NCBI RefSeq assembly: GCF_001542625.1
Contig: NZ_CP016279.1
Coordinates: forward strand, 2,604,001 to 2,668,000
Reading direction: 5' to 3'
Length of the DNA stretch: 64,000 nucleotides
DNA from: Streptomyces griseochromogenes
GTDB taxonomy: Bacteria > Actinomycetota > Actinomycetes > Streptomycetales > Streptomycetaceae
Shown: piece after piece, positions 19,247 to 27,818 of the stretch
Numbering within the stretch: position 1 is the stretch's first letter
Layout: each line of letters starts with the position of its first letter
Program-made: the position numbers and the translations under genes
The notes under the pieces: model-generated
The model's input: the letters and a program-made list of their open reading frames with translations, nothing else
The model's database searches: none
Told to the model about the DNA's origin: nothing

Positions 19247-21786
19247 CCGAGACGCAGAACGAGGGACGGGTCCTGCCCGTCACCGACCTCTCCCTCGTCG
19301 TCCTCGTCGGCGCCTCCGGCTCCGGCAAGTCCACCTTCGCCCGCCGGCACTTCAAGCCCACCGAGGTGATCTCCTCCGACTTCTGCCGCGGTCTGGTCTC
19401 CGACGACGAGAACGACCAGAGCGCGACCAGGGACGCCTTCGACGTCCTGCACTACATCGCGGGCAAGCGGCTGGCCGCCGGCCGTCGTACCGTCGTGGAC
19501 GCCACCAGCGTGCAGCAGGACAGCCGGCGCCAGCTCATCGAGCTGGCCAAGAAGTACGACGTGCTGCCCATCGCCATCGTGCTCGACACGCCCGAAGAGG
19601 TGTGCGCGGAGCGCAACGCGGCCCGCACCGACCGGGCCGACATGCCCCGCCGGGTCATCCAGCGCCACATCCGCGAACTGCGCCGCTCGCTCAGGCACCT
19701 GGAGCGCGAGGGCTTCCGCAAGGTGCACGTCCTGCGCGGCGTCGAGGCGATCGACGGCGCCACCGTCGTCACCGAGAAGCGCTTCAACGACCTGACCCAC
19801 CTCACCGGCCCCTTCGACATCATCGGCGACATCCACGGCTGCGCCTCGGAACTGGAGTCGCTGCTGGGCAAGCTGGGCTACGCCGACGGCGTGCACCCCG
19901 AGGGCCGTACCGCCGTCTTCGTCGGCGACCTGGTCGACCGCGGCCCGGACTCCCCGGGCGTCCTGCGCCGCGTGATGTCCATGGTCGCCTCCGGGAACGC
20001 GCTGTGCGTGCCCGGCAACCACGAGAACAAGTACGGCCGATACCTCAAGGGCCGCAACGTCCAGCACACCCACGGGCTCGCCGAGACCATCGAACAGATG
20101 GAGGGCGAGAGCGAGGAGTTCAAGGCGGAGGTGCGCCGCTTCCTGGAGGGGCTGGTCAGCCACTACGTCCTGGACGGCGGCAAGCTGGTGGTCTGCCACG
20201 CCGGTCTGCCCGAGAAGTACCACGGCCGCACCTCCGGCCGGGTGCGCTCGCACGCCCTGTACGGCGACACCACCGGCGAGACCGACGAGTTCGGGCTGCC
20301 CGTGCGCTACCCGTGGGCCGAGGACTACCGGGGCCGCGCGGCCGTCGTCTACGGCCACACCCCGGTCCCCGAGGCCAGCTGGCTCAACAACACCATCTGC
20401 CTGGACACCGGTGCCGTCTTCGGCGGCAAGCTGACCGCGCTGCGCTGGCCGGAGCGCGAACTGGTCGACGTACCGGCCGAGCGGGTCTGGTACGAGCCGG
20501 CCAGGCCGCTGCACACCGAGGCGCCCGGCGGGCTCGACGGGCGGCCGCTGGCCCTGGCGGACGTGCACGGCCGCAGGGGCGTGGAGACCCGGCACGCGGG
20601 CCGGGTCGCGGTCCGCGAGGAGAACGCGGCCGCGGCCCTGGAGGTCATGAGCCGCTTCGCGATCGACCCGCGCCTGCTGCCGTATCTGCCGCCGACCATG
20701 GCACCGACGGCGACCTCGCAGGTCGAGGGCTACCTGGAGCACCCGGTGGAGGCCTTCGCGCAGTACGCCAAGGACGGGGTCGCGCGGGTCGTGTGCGAGG
20801 AGAAGCACATGGGCTCGCGGGCGGTGGCCCTGGTGTGCCGGGACGCGGACGCGGCCCGCGAGCAGTTCGGCGTGGACGGACCCACAGGGGCGCTGTACAC
20901 CCGTACCGGCCGGCCGTTCCTGGACGACGAGACGATGACCGAGGAGATCCTCGGCCGCCTGCGCTCGGCCGTCGGGGACGCGGGCCTGTGGGAGGAACTC
21001 GACACCGACTGGCTCCTGCTGGACGCCGAGCTGATGCCCTGGTCGCTGAAGGCCTCGGGCCTGCTGCGCAGCCAGTACGCGGCCGTGGGCGCCGCCTCCG
21101 GCGCGGTGTTCCCCGGCGCGCTCGCCGCGCTGGAGGCCGCCGCGGCCCGCGGCACCGACGTGGGCGGCCTGCTGGAGCGGCAGCGTGCCCGCGCCGCCGA
21201 CGCGGCCGCGTTCACCGACGCCTACCGCCGCTACTGCTGGAGCACCGACGGCCTGGAAGGGATCCGTCTGGCCCCCTTCCAGATCCTGGCGGCCCGCGGC
21301 CGCAGCCTGGCCGCGCTGCCGCACGACGAGCAACTGGCCCTGATCGACCGGCTGGTGGAGCACGACGGCACCGGACTGCTGCAGACCACCCGGCGCCTGT
21401 ACGTCGACACCGGCGACCCCGAGTCCGTCCGGGCCGGCGTGGACTGGTGGCTGGAGATGACCGGCCGGGGCGGCGAGGGCATGGTCGTCAAGCCGGTCGG
21501 CGCGCTGGTCCGCAGCCCGGAGGGCCGGCTGGTGCAGCCCGGCATCAAGTGCCGGGGCCGCGAGTACCTGCGGATCATCTACGGTCCCGAATACACCCGG
21601 CCGGACAACCTCGCCAAGCTGCGGCAGCGGTTCCTGAACCACAAGCGGTCGCTGGCGATCCGCGAGTACGCCCTGGGCCTGGAGGCCCTGGACCGGCTCG
21701 CGGACGGGGAGCCGCTGTGGCGGGTGCACGAGGCGGTGTTCGGGGTCCTCGCCCTGGAGTCGGAGCCGGTGGACCCGCGCCTGTAG
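19243..21786 (+). CDS. pnkp: Polynucleotide kinase-phosphatase-ligase Pnkp
   Basis: 847 aa, three domains. Residues 1-170 are the 5'-kinase with P-loop GASGSGKST (23-31). Residues about 185-480 are a calcineurin-type phosphatase (DIIGDIHG, FVGDLVDRGPDS, CVPGNHENKYG) that removes 3' phosphates. Residues about 490-847 are the ligase-like adenylyltransferase, with nucleotidyl lysine K521 in EEKHMGSR and the downstream motif MVVKPVG. With Hen1 it repairs ribotoxin-cleaved tRNAs. Domain order and length equal the Clostridium thermocellum enzyme class. Confidence 0.97.
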   Translation: MTETQNEGRVLPVTDLSLVVLVGASGSGKSTFARRHFKPTEVISSDFCRGLVSDDENDQSATRDAFDVLHYIAGKRLAAGRRTVVDATSVQQDSRRQLIELAKKYDVLPIAIVLDTPEEVCAERNAARTDRADMPRRVIQRHIRELRRSLRHLEREGFRKVHVLRGVEAIDGATVVTEKRFNDLTHLTGPFDIIGDIHGCASELESLLGKLGYADGVHPEGRTAVFVGDLVDRGPDSPGVLRRVMSMVASGNALCVPGNHENKYGRYLKGRNVQHTHGLAETIEQMEGESEEFKAEVRRFLEGLVSHYVLDGGKLVVCHAGLPEKYHGRTSGRVRSHALYGDTTGETDEFGLPVRYPWAEDYRGRAAVVYGHTPVPEASWLNNTICLDTGAVFGGKLTALRWPERELVDVPAERVWYEPARPLHTEAPGGLDGRPLALADVHGRRGVETRHAGRVAVREENAAAALEVMSRFAIDPRLLPYLPPTMAPTATSQVEGYLEHPVEAFAQYAKDGVARVVCEEKHMGSRAVALVCRDADAAREQFGVDGPTGALYTRTGRPFLDDETMTEEILGRLRSAVGDAGLWEELDTDWLLLDAELMPWSLKASGLLRSQYAAVGAASGAVFPGALAALEAAAARGTDVGGLLERQRARAADAAAFTDAYRRYCWSTDGLEGIRLAPFQILAARGRSLAALPHDEQLALIDRLVEHDGTGLLQTTRRLYVDTGDPESVRAGVDWWLEMTGRGGEGMVVKPVGALVRSPEGRLVQPGIKCRGREYLRIIYGPEYTRPDNLAKLRQRFLNHKRSLAIREYALGLEALDRLADGEPLWRVHEAVFGVLALESEPVDPRL

Positions 21787-21795
21787 GCCGTCACA

Positions 21796-21860
21796 GAACA
21801 CCCTTGTGTCACACACACATCTGTCCATATGGTGGACGGCTGTGCGGCACAAGGGTGTTC
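21796..21860. promoter_or_regulatory. Nested inverted repeat upstream of the RiPP locus
   Basis: GAACACCCTTGTG (21796-21808) is perfectly inverted at 21848-21860 (CACAAGGGTGTTC). Inside, GTCCA/TGGAC (21823-21827/21833-21837) makes a second small stem around CCATATGG. It starts 9 bases after the pnkp stop and ends 24 bases before the precursor ATG. It may terminate pnkp, act as an operator, or act as an attenuator for the RiPP genes. Confidence 0.65.
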
Positions 21861-21884
21861 GCGCGCACGGAGACAGGGGTGGAC

Positions 21885-21968
21885 ATGGAGATCAGGAAGA
21901 TCGTGGTCCGCGAGGAGCAGACCACCAGCCGCCGGCCGGCGATCCTGGAGAAGCGGCCGACCCGCTGA
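21885..21968 (+). CDS. Candidate RiPP precursor peptide, 27 aa
   Basis: Short frame with ATG at 21885 (a GTG two codons earlier is possible) behind GGAGACAGG. The peptide begins MEIRKIVVREEQTTSR and ends AILEKRPTR. It stops two bases before the radical-SAM start, so it is translationally coupled to it. It is strongly basic and has Thr, Ser, Pro, Arg and Ile side chains but no Cys. Its size, position and coupling argue for a substrate of the radical-SAM protein. A leader-core boundary cannot be fixed; the MEIRKIVVRE start is the likely recognition part. Confidence 0.6.
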   Translation: MEIRKIVVREEQTTSRRPAILEKRPTR

Positions 21969-21970
21969 GC

Positions 21971-23827
21971 ATGCGCGTTCACCTGGTCACGATGCCCTGG
22001 CATCCGCTCGACCTCCCGTCCCTGCAACTGGGCCTGCTGAACCGGATCGTGCGGCAGGCCCGCCCCGACGACCGGGTGAGCGAGTTCCACGGCTCCCTGC
22101 GCTGGGCGGAGTTCCTGCTGGAGCGCTCCGGGGGCCGGCTGCGGCCGGGCGACTGCGTGGAGGTCGGCGGCGACGGGATCTTCCACGGCCTCGGCGACTG
22201 GGTCTTCTCCGGCGTCCTGTACGACGATCCGGACTGGGGCCTGGCCCGGCTGCGGGACTACGCGGCCGACCGGGACGTCTTCGTCGACACCGCCGTCGCC
22301 ATGCGCCCCTACGCCGCCGGCTTCATCGCGGCCTGCGCCACCGAGGTGCTCGCGGCCGAACCCGACGTGGTCGGGTTCACCACCACGTTCATGCAGAACG
22401 TGCCCTCCCTCGCGCTCGCCCGTGAACTCACGCGCCGAAAGCCCGGGTTGGCCGTGGTCTTCGGCGGCGGAAACTGCGAGGGCCCCATGGGTCACGCCCT
22501 GCACCGCAACCACCCCTTCGTGGACCATGTGGTGCGCGGCGAGGCCGAGTACGCCTTCCCAGCCCTGTTACGGCACCTGGACGAGGGCACCGCGCCGGTG
22601 GATGTGCCGGGCCTGTGCTGGTGGGACGGCCATATATCGCGGGCCAACACCGAGACCCGGCGGACCGTGGCGCCCGCCGACATCCCCTCGCCCGACTACG
22701 ACCAGTGGCAGGCCGCCCTGGACGCCTCCCCGGTGCAGGAGTACGTCCACCCCAAGCTGGTGGTCGAGGGCGCCCGGGGCTGCTGGTGGGGCGAGAAGCA
22801 CCACTGCACCTTCTGCGGGCTCAACGGCTCCGCGATGGCCTTCAGGGCCAAGCCGGGGGAGCGGCTGTGGGCGGAGATCGACCGGCTGGTCCGCCGCCAT
22901 CGCCTCCTGGACGTGGTCACCGTCGACAACATCATCGACATAGCCTACTTCCGCGACTTCCTGCCCCGGGTCGTCGAGAGCGGCTGGGACCTGCGGCTGC
23001 ACTACGAGGTCAAGTCCAACCTCACCCGCGGCCAGCTCCGGCTCCTCGGCGCGTCCGGCACCGTGCACATCCAGCCCGGCATCGAGAGCCTGGGCAGCCG
23101 GGTCCTCGACCTGATGGACAAGGGCGTCAGCGGCGCCCGCAACGTGCGCACCCTGCGGGAGTGCGAGAACCACGCCCTGACCTGCTCGTGGAACCTGCTG
23201 TACGGCTTCCCGGGCGAGACGGCGGACGACTACACGCCCGTCATCGACCAGTTCCCCGCCCTGGTCCACCTCCAGCCGCCGAGCGGCGCCCACCGCATCC
23301 AGCTGGAGCGCTTCAGCCCCCACTTCACCGACTCCTCCCTCGGGTTCGGCAAGCGCCGCCCGGCCGAGATGTACCAGCACGTCTACGACCTGCCCGAGGA
23401 CGAACTCACCGACCTCGTCTACCTGTTCGACACCGAGGAGGCGGGCATCGCGGGCACCGTCGAGCGGCGGCTCAAGGAGGCCGTGGCCGCGTGGCGGGCC
23501 GGACACGCGGACTCCCGGCTGCTGTTCGAGGAGTCCGGCGAGGAACTTCTCGTGGTCGACCGGCGGCACGGCCACCCACCCGCCACGCACCGCTTCACCG
23601 GCTGGCAGGCGGCCGCCCTGCGCCTCCTGGAGGACGGCCGCAGCGCCCCCGCCCTGCACCGGCTGCTGGCACAGGCCGGCCACGAGGTGCCCACCGAGGC
23701 TCTCGACGCCTGGATCCGGCACGCCTTCTGCCTGGGCCTGCTGTTCCGCGACGGACTCACCTATGTCTCCCTCCCCACCTGGGGCGAGCCGGTCCGCCTG
23801 CCCGAGGGCGCGGGGGCGGCCGGATGA
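21971..23827 (+). CDS. B12-binding/radical SAM RiPP maturase (RiPP maturation radical SAM protein 1 family)
   Basis: 618 aa. Residues about 1-190 resemble a cobalamin-binding fold (PDVVGFTTTFMQNVPSLALARELTRRKP then VFGGGNCEG). The radical-SAM core starts at RGCWWGEKHHCTFCGLNG: cluster cysteines C271, C279 and C282 are spaced Cx7Cx2C, the spacing diagnostic of this RiPP family rather than the common Cx3Cx2C. Barrel motifs VTVDNIID, HYEVKSNL and IQPGIESL follow. The C-terminal about 120 residues may bind peptide. It probably C-methylates or otherwise modifies the upstream peptide; the actual reaction is not predictable. Confidence 0.88.
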   Translation: MRVHLVTMPWHPLDLPSLQLGLLNRIVRQARPDDRVSEFHGSLRWAEFLLERSGGRLRPGDCVEVGGDGIFHGLGDWVFSGVLYDDPDWGLARLRDYAADRDVFVDTAVAMRPYAAGFIAACATEVLAAEPDVVGFTTTFMQNVPSLALARELTRRKPGLAVVFGGGNCEGPMGHALHRNHPFVDHVVRGEAEYAFPALLRHLDEGTAPVDVPGLCWWDGHISRANTETRRTVAPADIPSPDYDQWQAALDASPVQEYVHPKLVVEGARGCWWGEKHHCTFCGLNGSAMAFRAKPGERLWAEIDRLVRRHRLLDVVTVDNIIDIAYFRDFLPRVVESGWDLRLHYEVKSNLTRGQLRLLGASGTVHIQPGIESLGSRVLDLMDKGVSGARNVRTLRECENHALTCSWNLLYGFPGETADDYTPVIDQFPALVHLQPPSGAHRIQLERFSPHFTDSSLGFGKRRPAEMYQHVYDLPEDELTDLVYLFDTEEAGIAGTVERRLKEAVAAWRAGHADSRLLFEESGEELLVVDRRHGHPPATHRFTGWQAAALRLLEDGRSAPALHRLLAQAGHEVPTEALDAWIRHAFCLGLLFRDGLTYVSLPTWGEPVRLPEGAGAAG

Positions 23828-24363
23828 GCGGGCTGCCGACGGCCGTACCGCACCGGCTCACCGGTCGCCGGGTCGACGTGCCCGGGCCGCTGGACCTCGG
23901 CGGGCAGGGGCGCCGGACGGCGGAGGCGGTGCGGTTCCTGCGCGAGTGCGCGGGCCTCGGCCTGCGGGTGAGCTGGCGGGCGCAGGGGCGGCCTTCGTAC
24001 GACCTGCGCGCGCTCCGGCATCTGCCGCCGCCGACCGAACTGCCGGGCTGCCATGAGGACTTGGCGTCCTGGCGGTCCGGTCACGGCTACGGCACGCTCT
24101 ACCACCGGCGCGGCCCCGGCTTCGTGACGGTCATGGACCGCCGGGAACCGGGTGCGGCGGCCCGGCTCACCCTCGACCACCCGGACCTCCTGGCCGCCTT
24201 CGACCGGCTCCTGGACCCCACGCCCCTGGCCGCGCTGGACCCCACCGGACGGGAGGCCGCCGGCCTGCTGGCGGCCGAACGGCTGGCCCTGGTCAGCGGC
24301 GGCTGGGCGGTGGCCCTGCCCCCGCGCATCCGGCGCTGGCCGGTGCCCTGCACCGCGATCTGA
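23824..24363 (+). CDS. DUF5825 family protein
   Basis: 179 aa; ATG overlaps the radical-SAM stop (ATGA). It contains TAEAVRFLRECAGLGLRVSW, then a conserved block YGTLYHRRGPGFVTVMDRREPG and a Leu-rich C-terminal helix region. This pattern matches DUF5825, which I recall as a companion of this radical-SAM family in actinomycetes. No metal or nucleotide motif is visible. A role as peptide-recognition or partner subunit is inference from the fixed gene neighbourhood. Confidence 0.75.
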   Translation: MSGLPTAVPHRLTGRRVDVPGPLDLGGQGRRTAEAVRFLRECAGLGLRVSWRAQGRPSYDLRALRHLPPPTELPGCHEDLASWRSGHGYGTLYHRRGPGFVTVMDRREPGAAARLTLDHPDLLAAFDRLLDPTPLAALDPTGREAAGLLAAERLALVSGGWAVALPPRIRRWPVPCTAI

Positions 24364-24371
24364 TCCCTCGC

Positions 24372-25259
24372 TCAGGCCAGCCGGAGCCGCTGTCCGCACA
24401 CCCCGACCCGGACGCTCTGTCCCCAGGTGAGCTGGAGCGCGTCGCTCTCCATGCCGTCGCCGAAGGCGATCAGCCGGTCGGACTCCACGGTGAGCGTCAA
24501 GGAAGCCGAGGCCGCCAGTTCGCCGGCCACCAGGGTCGTACCCGTGGCCGGTGACGGCCAGGCCTCCCGGACGAACCACATCAGCCGGTCCTCGGTGGGG
24601 GAGGGCAGCGGGGGCCGGTCGCCCCGCTCCCGCCATACCGAGCGCAGCCAGCCGGTCGCGCCGGTGCTGGTCCCCACCAGCACCCCGGAGGAGGCCTGGG
24701 CCTCGACGGCACCCCCGTCGTCGTCGAGGCCCAGGCGGTAGCGGGCGGTCTGGTGGCCCGGTGCGCCGAGGTAGATCTCGTTGAGCGCCACCAGCCGCTG
24801 GGTGTCGTCGGCGACGGCCTCCACCATGGTGAGTTCGTCCGCGCTGCCGCCCGCCGCCGCGAGCAGCTTCGCCGCGTCCTGCGGGCGGTGCCGTACCAGC
24901 ACACCCGGGTTGCGGCCCGGGTCGGTGTCGATGCCGATCACCGGCTGGCCCGTCAGGTACTTGGCGACGTTGGCCACCAGCCCGTCCTGGCCGACCACCA
25001 CGACCACGTCCTCCGGCGCGAACAGGAAACGGTCCAGATCGGACCGCTCCGCCCGAGCCTGACGCCAGGTCGGCGGCAGGGCGGAGGTCACCTCCGCCAG
25101 GGCCCGGTGGGCGCGGCGGTGGCGTTCGGCGACCTCCTCGATGTCCCGGCCCCGGGAGGCGAGGAAGAAGGCGGCCTGGCCGTGGGTGCCGTGCCGGGCC
25201 ACCAGCTCCTCGTACTCCGTGGTGCGATGGACCAGGACGGCACGTGGCGCGAGGCTCAC
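24372..25259 (-). CDS. NAD kinase-like protein
   Basis: 295 aa of the diacylglycerol/NAD kinase fold. The nucleotide motif normally GGDGT reads VGQDGLVANVAKYL. The second block LNEIYLGAPGHQTARY (normally LNE), and SSGVLVGTSTGATGWLRSVW (normally GTPTGSTAY) are recognisable. The altered GGDG suggests a divergent or non-canonical phosphate donor or a non-catalytic role. It overlaps the SPFH gene stop-to-start (ATGA), so the two work together. It is not the housekeeping NAD kinase. Confidence 0.8.
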   Translation of the reverse strand: MSLAPRAVLVHRTTEYEELVARHGTHGQAAFFLASRGRDIEEVAERHRRAHRALAEVTSALPPTWRQARAERSDLDRFLFAPEDVVVVVGQDGLVANVAKYLTGQPVIGIDTDPGRNPGVLVRHRPQDAAKLLAAAGGSADELTMVEAVADDTQRLVALNEIYLGAPGHQTARYRLGLDDDGGAVEAQASSGVLVGTSTGATGWLRSVWRERGDRPPLPSPTEDRLMWFVREAWPSPATGTTLVAGELAASASLTLTVESDRLIAFGDGMESDALQLTWGQSVRVGVCGQRLRLA

Positions 25260-26377
25260 CGGGCCGCCTCGGACGGTTCGCCGCCCAGCTTCGCGAGCAG
25301 CCCGGTCAGCACGTCCGGCGAGACGGTCACGCTGTCGATCCGCGGCAGGTTCTCCGCGAGCCGTGTGGCGGTGAGCGCCCGCAGGGTCACCGTCCCGTCG
25401 ACCCCGGCCTCCGCGTGCACCCGCAGCCAGGCGGCCTGCGCCTGCGCCCGCGCCTCACCGACCTCGCGCGCGCCCTCGGCCTCCGCGCGGGCGGCCCGCA
25501 CCGTCCGTGCCGCCTCGGCCTCGGCGAGCTTCGCCGTCCGCGCCGCCTCGGCCTCCGCGAGCTTGACCGACCGGGCGGCCTCCGCCTCCGCCAGCGTCAC
25601 CGACCGCGCCGCCTCCGCCCGGGCGCGCACCGCGTCCGCGGCCGCCTGCTCCTCGGCCTCGCGGCGGGTGTTGGTACCCCGCTGCTCGACCAACTCCTCC
25701 TCGCGGCGGGCCAGTTCGATCCGGCTGGCCAGCTCGTTCTCGGCGATGGCCCGCTCCCGCTCGACCGCCACGGCCCGCCGTTCGTAGGTCGCCCGGTCGG
25801 CCTCCTGCTGGATCTGCTCGCGGGCCGGAGTGCGCAGCGCCCGCTCCACCTCCGGCTCGGGGCGCAGCGCCATCACGCGGACGGCCACCACCTCGATGCC
25901 GGTGGCCGGCAGCCGGGGTTCGGCGCCGAGGCCGGCCTCGACCCGCTCGCGCACCGCCGTCACCCCGTCCACCAGCGCCGCCGACATCGGCGTACGGGCC
26001 AGGACGTCCAGCGCGTGCTGCTGGGCCGTCTCGGTGAGCAGGGTGCCCAGCTGCTCCAGCGGGGTGCCCCGCCAGGCGCCGGTGTCCGGGTCGATCGAGA
26101 AGTCCAGGCGGGCGGCGGCGACGGCCGGGTCGGCGATCCGGTAGGTGACCGTCGCCTGCACCGACACGTCCTGGAAGTCGGAGGTGCGGGCGTGGAAGGT
26201 CATCGCCAGCTCCCGGTCGTCGGCCGGCACCTCGGACAGCGCGGCGGTCAGCGGGCGGAACCAGAAGCTGAGCCCGGGACCGTCGTGCAGCAGCCTGCCG
26301 GAGCGGTGGTGCCGGATGTGCGCCGTGGGCGCGCCGCGCAGATGGCGCCAGCCCAGGCGCCGGGTGATGTCGGCCAT
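25256..26377 (-). CDS. SPFH (band 7) domain protein
   Basis: 373 aa. The N-terminal part carries the SPFH core ([19 protein letters not shown] then [16 protein letters not shown]). The C-terminal half is a long charged coiled coil, including four near-copies of a 10-residue [15 protein letters not shown] repeat at about residues 262-305. No transmembrane anchor is obvious, unlike stomatins and flotillins. It is first gene of the pair with the NAD-kinase-like protein and is divergent from arcA across a region with two palindromes. Confidence 0.88.
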   Translation of the reverse strand: MADITRRLGWRHLRGAPTAHIRHHRSGRLLHDGPGLSFWFRPLTAALSEVPADDRELAMTFHARTSDFQDVSVQATVTYRIADPAVAAARLDFSIDPDTGAWRGTPLEQLGTLLTETAQQHALDVLARTPMSAALVDGVTAVRERVEAGLGAEPRLPATGIEVVAVRVMALRPEPEVERALRTPAREQIQQEADRATYERRAVAVERERAIAENELASRIELARREEELVEQRGTNTRREAEEQAAADAVRARAEAARSVTLAEAEAARSVKLAEAEAARTAKLAEAEAARTVRAARAEAEGAREVGEARAQAQAAWLRVHAEAGVDGTVTLRALTATRLAENLPRIDSVTVSPDVLTGLLAKLGGEPSEAAR

Positions 26378-26392
26378 GAAACCCCTCGCTTT

Positions 26393-26441
26393 TCGTCATT
26401 ACGACGATAAGCGCACGGCCCATTTCTCGTCAACGGGACGA
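26393..26441. promoter_or_regulatory. Paired TCGTC-N5-GACGA operators between SPFH and arcA
   Basis: TCGTC-ATTAC-GACGA (26393-26407) and TCGTC-AACGG-GACGA (26427-26441) have identical arms and identical 5-base spacers in length; centres are 34 bp apart. The region lies between divergent genes (start codons at 26377 and 26460), so one regulator probably controls both. No arginine-repressor (ARG box) match is evident. Confidence 0.75.
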
Positions 26442-26459
26442 AAACAGGAGGCGCCAGAA

Positions 26460-27731
26460 ATGGCCGAGAAGCGCGTGAAGACGGGCAGGGATGGCCAGGA
26501 TGGAGGCATGGCATACCACGTCGACTCCGAGGTCGGACGGCTGCGCCGGGTGATCCTGCACCGGCCCGACCTGGAGCTCAAAAGGCTCACCCCCAGCAAC
26601 AAGGACGCCCTCCTCTTCGACGACGTGCTGTGGGTGCGCCGGGCGCGCGCCGAGCACGACGGGTTCGCCGACGTGCTGCGCGACCGCGGGGTCGCCGTCC
26701 ACCTCTTCGGCGACCTGCTCACCGAGACCCTGGCGATTCCCGAGGCCCGCACCCTGGTCCTCGACCGGGTCTTCGACGAGAAGGAGTACGGCCCGCTCGC
26801 CACCGACCATCTGCGCGCCGCCTTCGATGGAATGGCCCCGGGGGAGCTGGCCGAGGCCCTGGTCGGCGGCATGACCAAGCGGGAGTACCTGGACGCCCAC
26901 GCGGAGCCGGCCTCCGTCCGCTTCCATGTCATGGACCTGGACGACTTCCTGCTGCGTCCGCTGCCCAATCACCTCTTCACCCGTGACACCTCGGCGTGGA
27001 TCTACGACGGCGTCTCCATCAATGCCATGCGCTGGCCCGCCCGGCAGCGCGAGACCGTGCACTTCGAGGCGATCTACCGGCATCACCCGCTGTTCCGTGA
27101 CGAAACGTTCCGCATCTGGTCCCGCGGGCAGGCCGACTACCCCTCCACCATCGAGGGCGGCGACGTGCTGGTGATCGGCAACGGCGCCGTGCTCATCGGC
27201 ATGAGCGAGCGCACTACCCCGCAGGCCGTGGAGATGCTGGCGTACAAGCTGTTCGCGGCCGGGTCGGCGCGCACCATCGTGGCGCTCGACATGCCCAAGA
27301 GCAGGGCGTTCATGCATCTCGACACCGTGATGACCATGGTCGACGGCGACACCTTCACCCAGTACGCCGGACTCGGCATGCTGCGCTCGTACACCATCGA
27401 GCCGGGTGTCGGCGAGCGCGAGCTGAAGGTCACCGATCATCCGCCGGAGCACATGCACCGCGCGATCGCCGCCGCCCTCGGGCTCGGCGAGATCCGGGTG
27501 CTGACCGCCACCCAGGACGTGCACGCCGCCGAGCGCGAGCAGTGGGACGACGGCTGCAACGTGCTCGCCGTCGAACCCGGTGTCGTCGTCGCCTACGAGC
27601 GCAACTCCACCACCAACACCCATCTGCGCAAGCAGGGCATCGAGGTGATCGAGATCCCGGGCAGCGAGCTCGGGCGGGGCAGGGGCGGCCCCCGCTGTAT
27701 GAGCTGTCCCGTCGAGCGGGAAGCGGTGTGA
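26460..27731 (+). CDS. arcA: Arginine deiminase
   Basis: 423 aa from the ATG at 26460, chosen for its AGGAGG eight bases upstream; the conserved family N-terminus [20 protein letters not shown] begins at a second ATG, 26508. Converts arginine to citrulline and ammonia. Guanidine-modifying motifs are complete: [39 protein letters not shown], and the nucleophile Cys in GGPRCMSCP at the C-terminus. It is followed by an ornithine carbamoyltransferase, giving most of the arginine deiminase pathway. No carbamate kinase gene is in the window. Confidence 0.96.
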   Translation: MAEKRVKTGRDGQDGGMAYHVDSEVGRLRRVILHRPDLELKRLTPSNKDALLFDDVLWVRRARAEHDGFADVLRDRGVAVHLFGDLLTETLAIPEARTLVLDRVFDEKEYGPLATDHLRAAFDGMAPGELAEALVGGMTKREYLDAHAEPASVRFHVMDLDDFLLRPLPNHLFTRDTSAWIYDGVSINAMRWPARQRETVHFEAIYRHHPLFRDETFRIWSRGQADYPSTIEGGDVLVIGNGAVLIGMSERTTPQAVEMLAYKLFAAGSARTIVALDMPKSRAFMHLDTVMTMVDGDTFTQYAGLGMLRSYTIEPGVGERELKVTDHPPEHMHRAIAAALGLGEIRVLTATQDVHAAEREQWDDGCNVLAVEPGVVVAYERNSTTNTHLRKQGIEVIEIPGSELGRGRGGPRCMSCPVEREAV

Positions 27732-27752
27732 CCGAGGCGACCGCGGGCGCCT

Positions 27753-27780
27753 GTATAGAAATGCTAACCGTCGTATAGAA
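27753..27780 (+). repeat. GTATAGAA direct repeat between arcA and arcB
   Basis: GTATAGAA occurs at 27753-27760 and 27773-27780, exactly 20 bp apart, in the only AT-rich stretch of the arcA-arcB gap. It may be a second promoter or operator for the carbamoyltransferase gene. Confidence 0.45.
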
Positions 27781-27818
27781 TTCCAAGGTCCCTTCACCCG
27801 TACACCTGGAGCGCCCCC

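Noticed and set aside
18868..21852. 994-codon open frame on the minus strand
   Set aside because: Antisense shadow of hen1 and pnkp; composition is Arg/Gly/Val-rich without any family motif.
27732..27818. ARG box (ArgR site) before the carbamoyltransferase gene
   Set aside because: The AT-rich sequence shows a direct repeat GTATAGAA, not the palindromic ARG box pattern.
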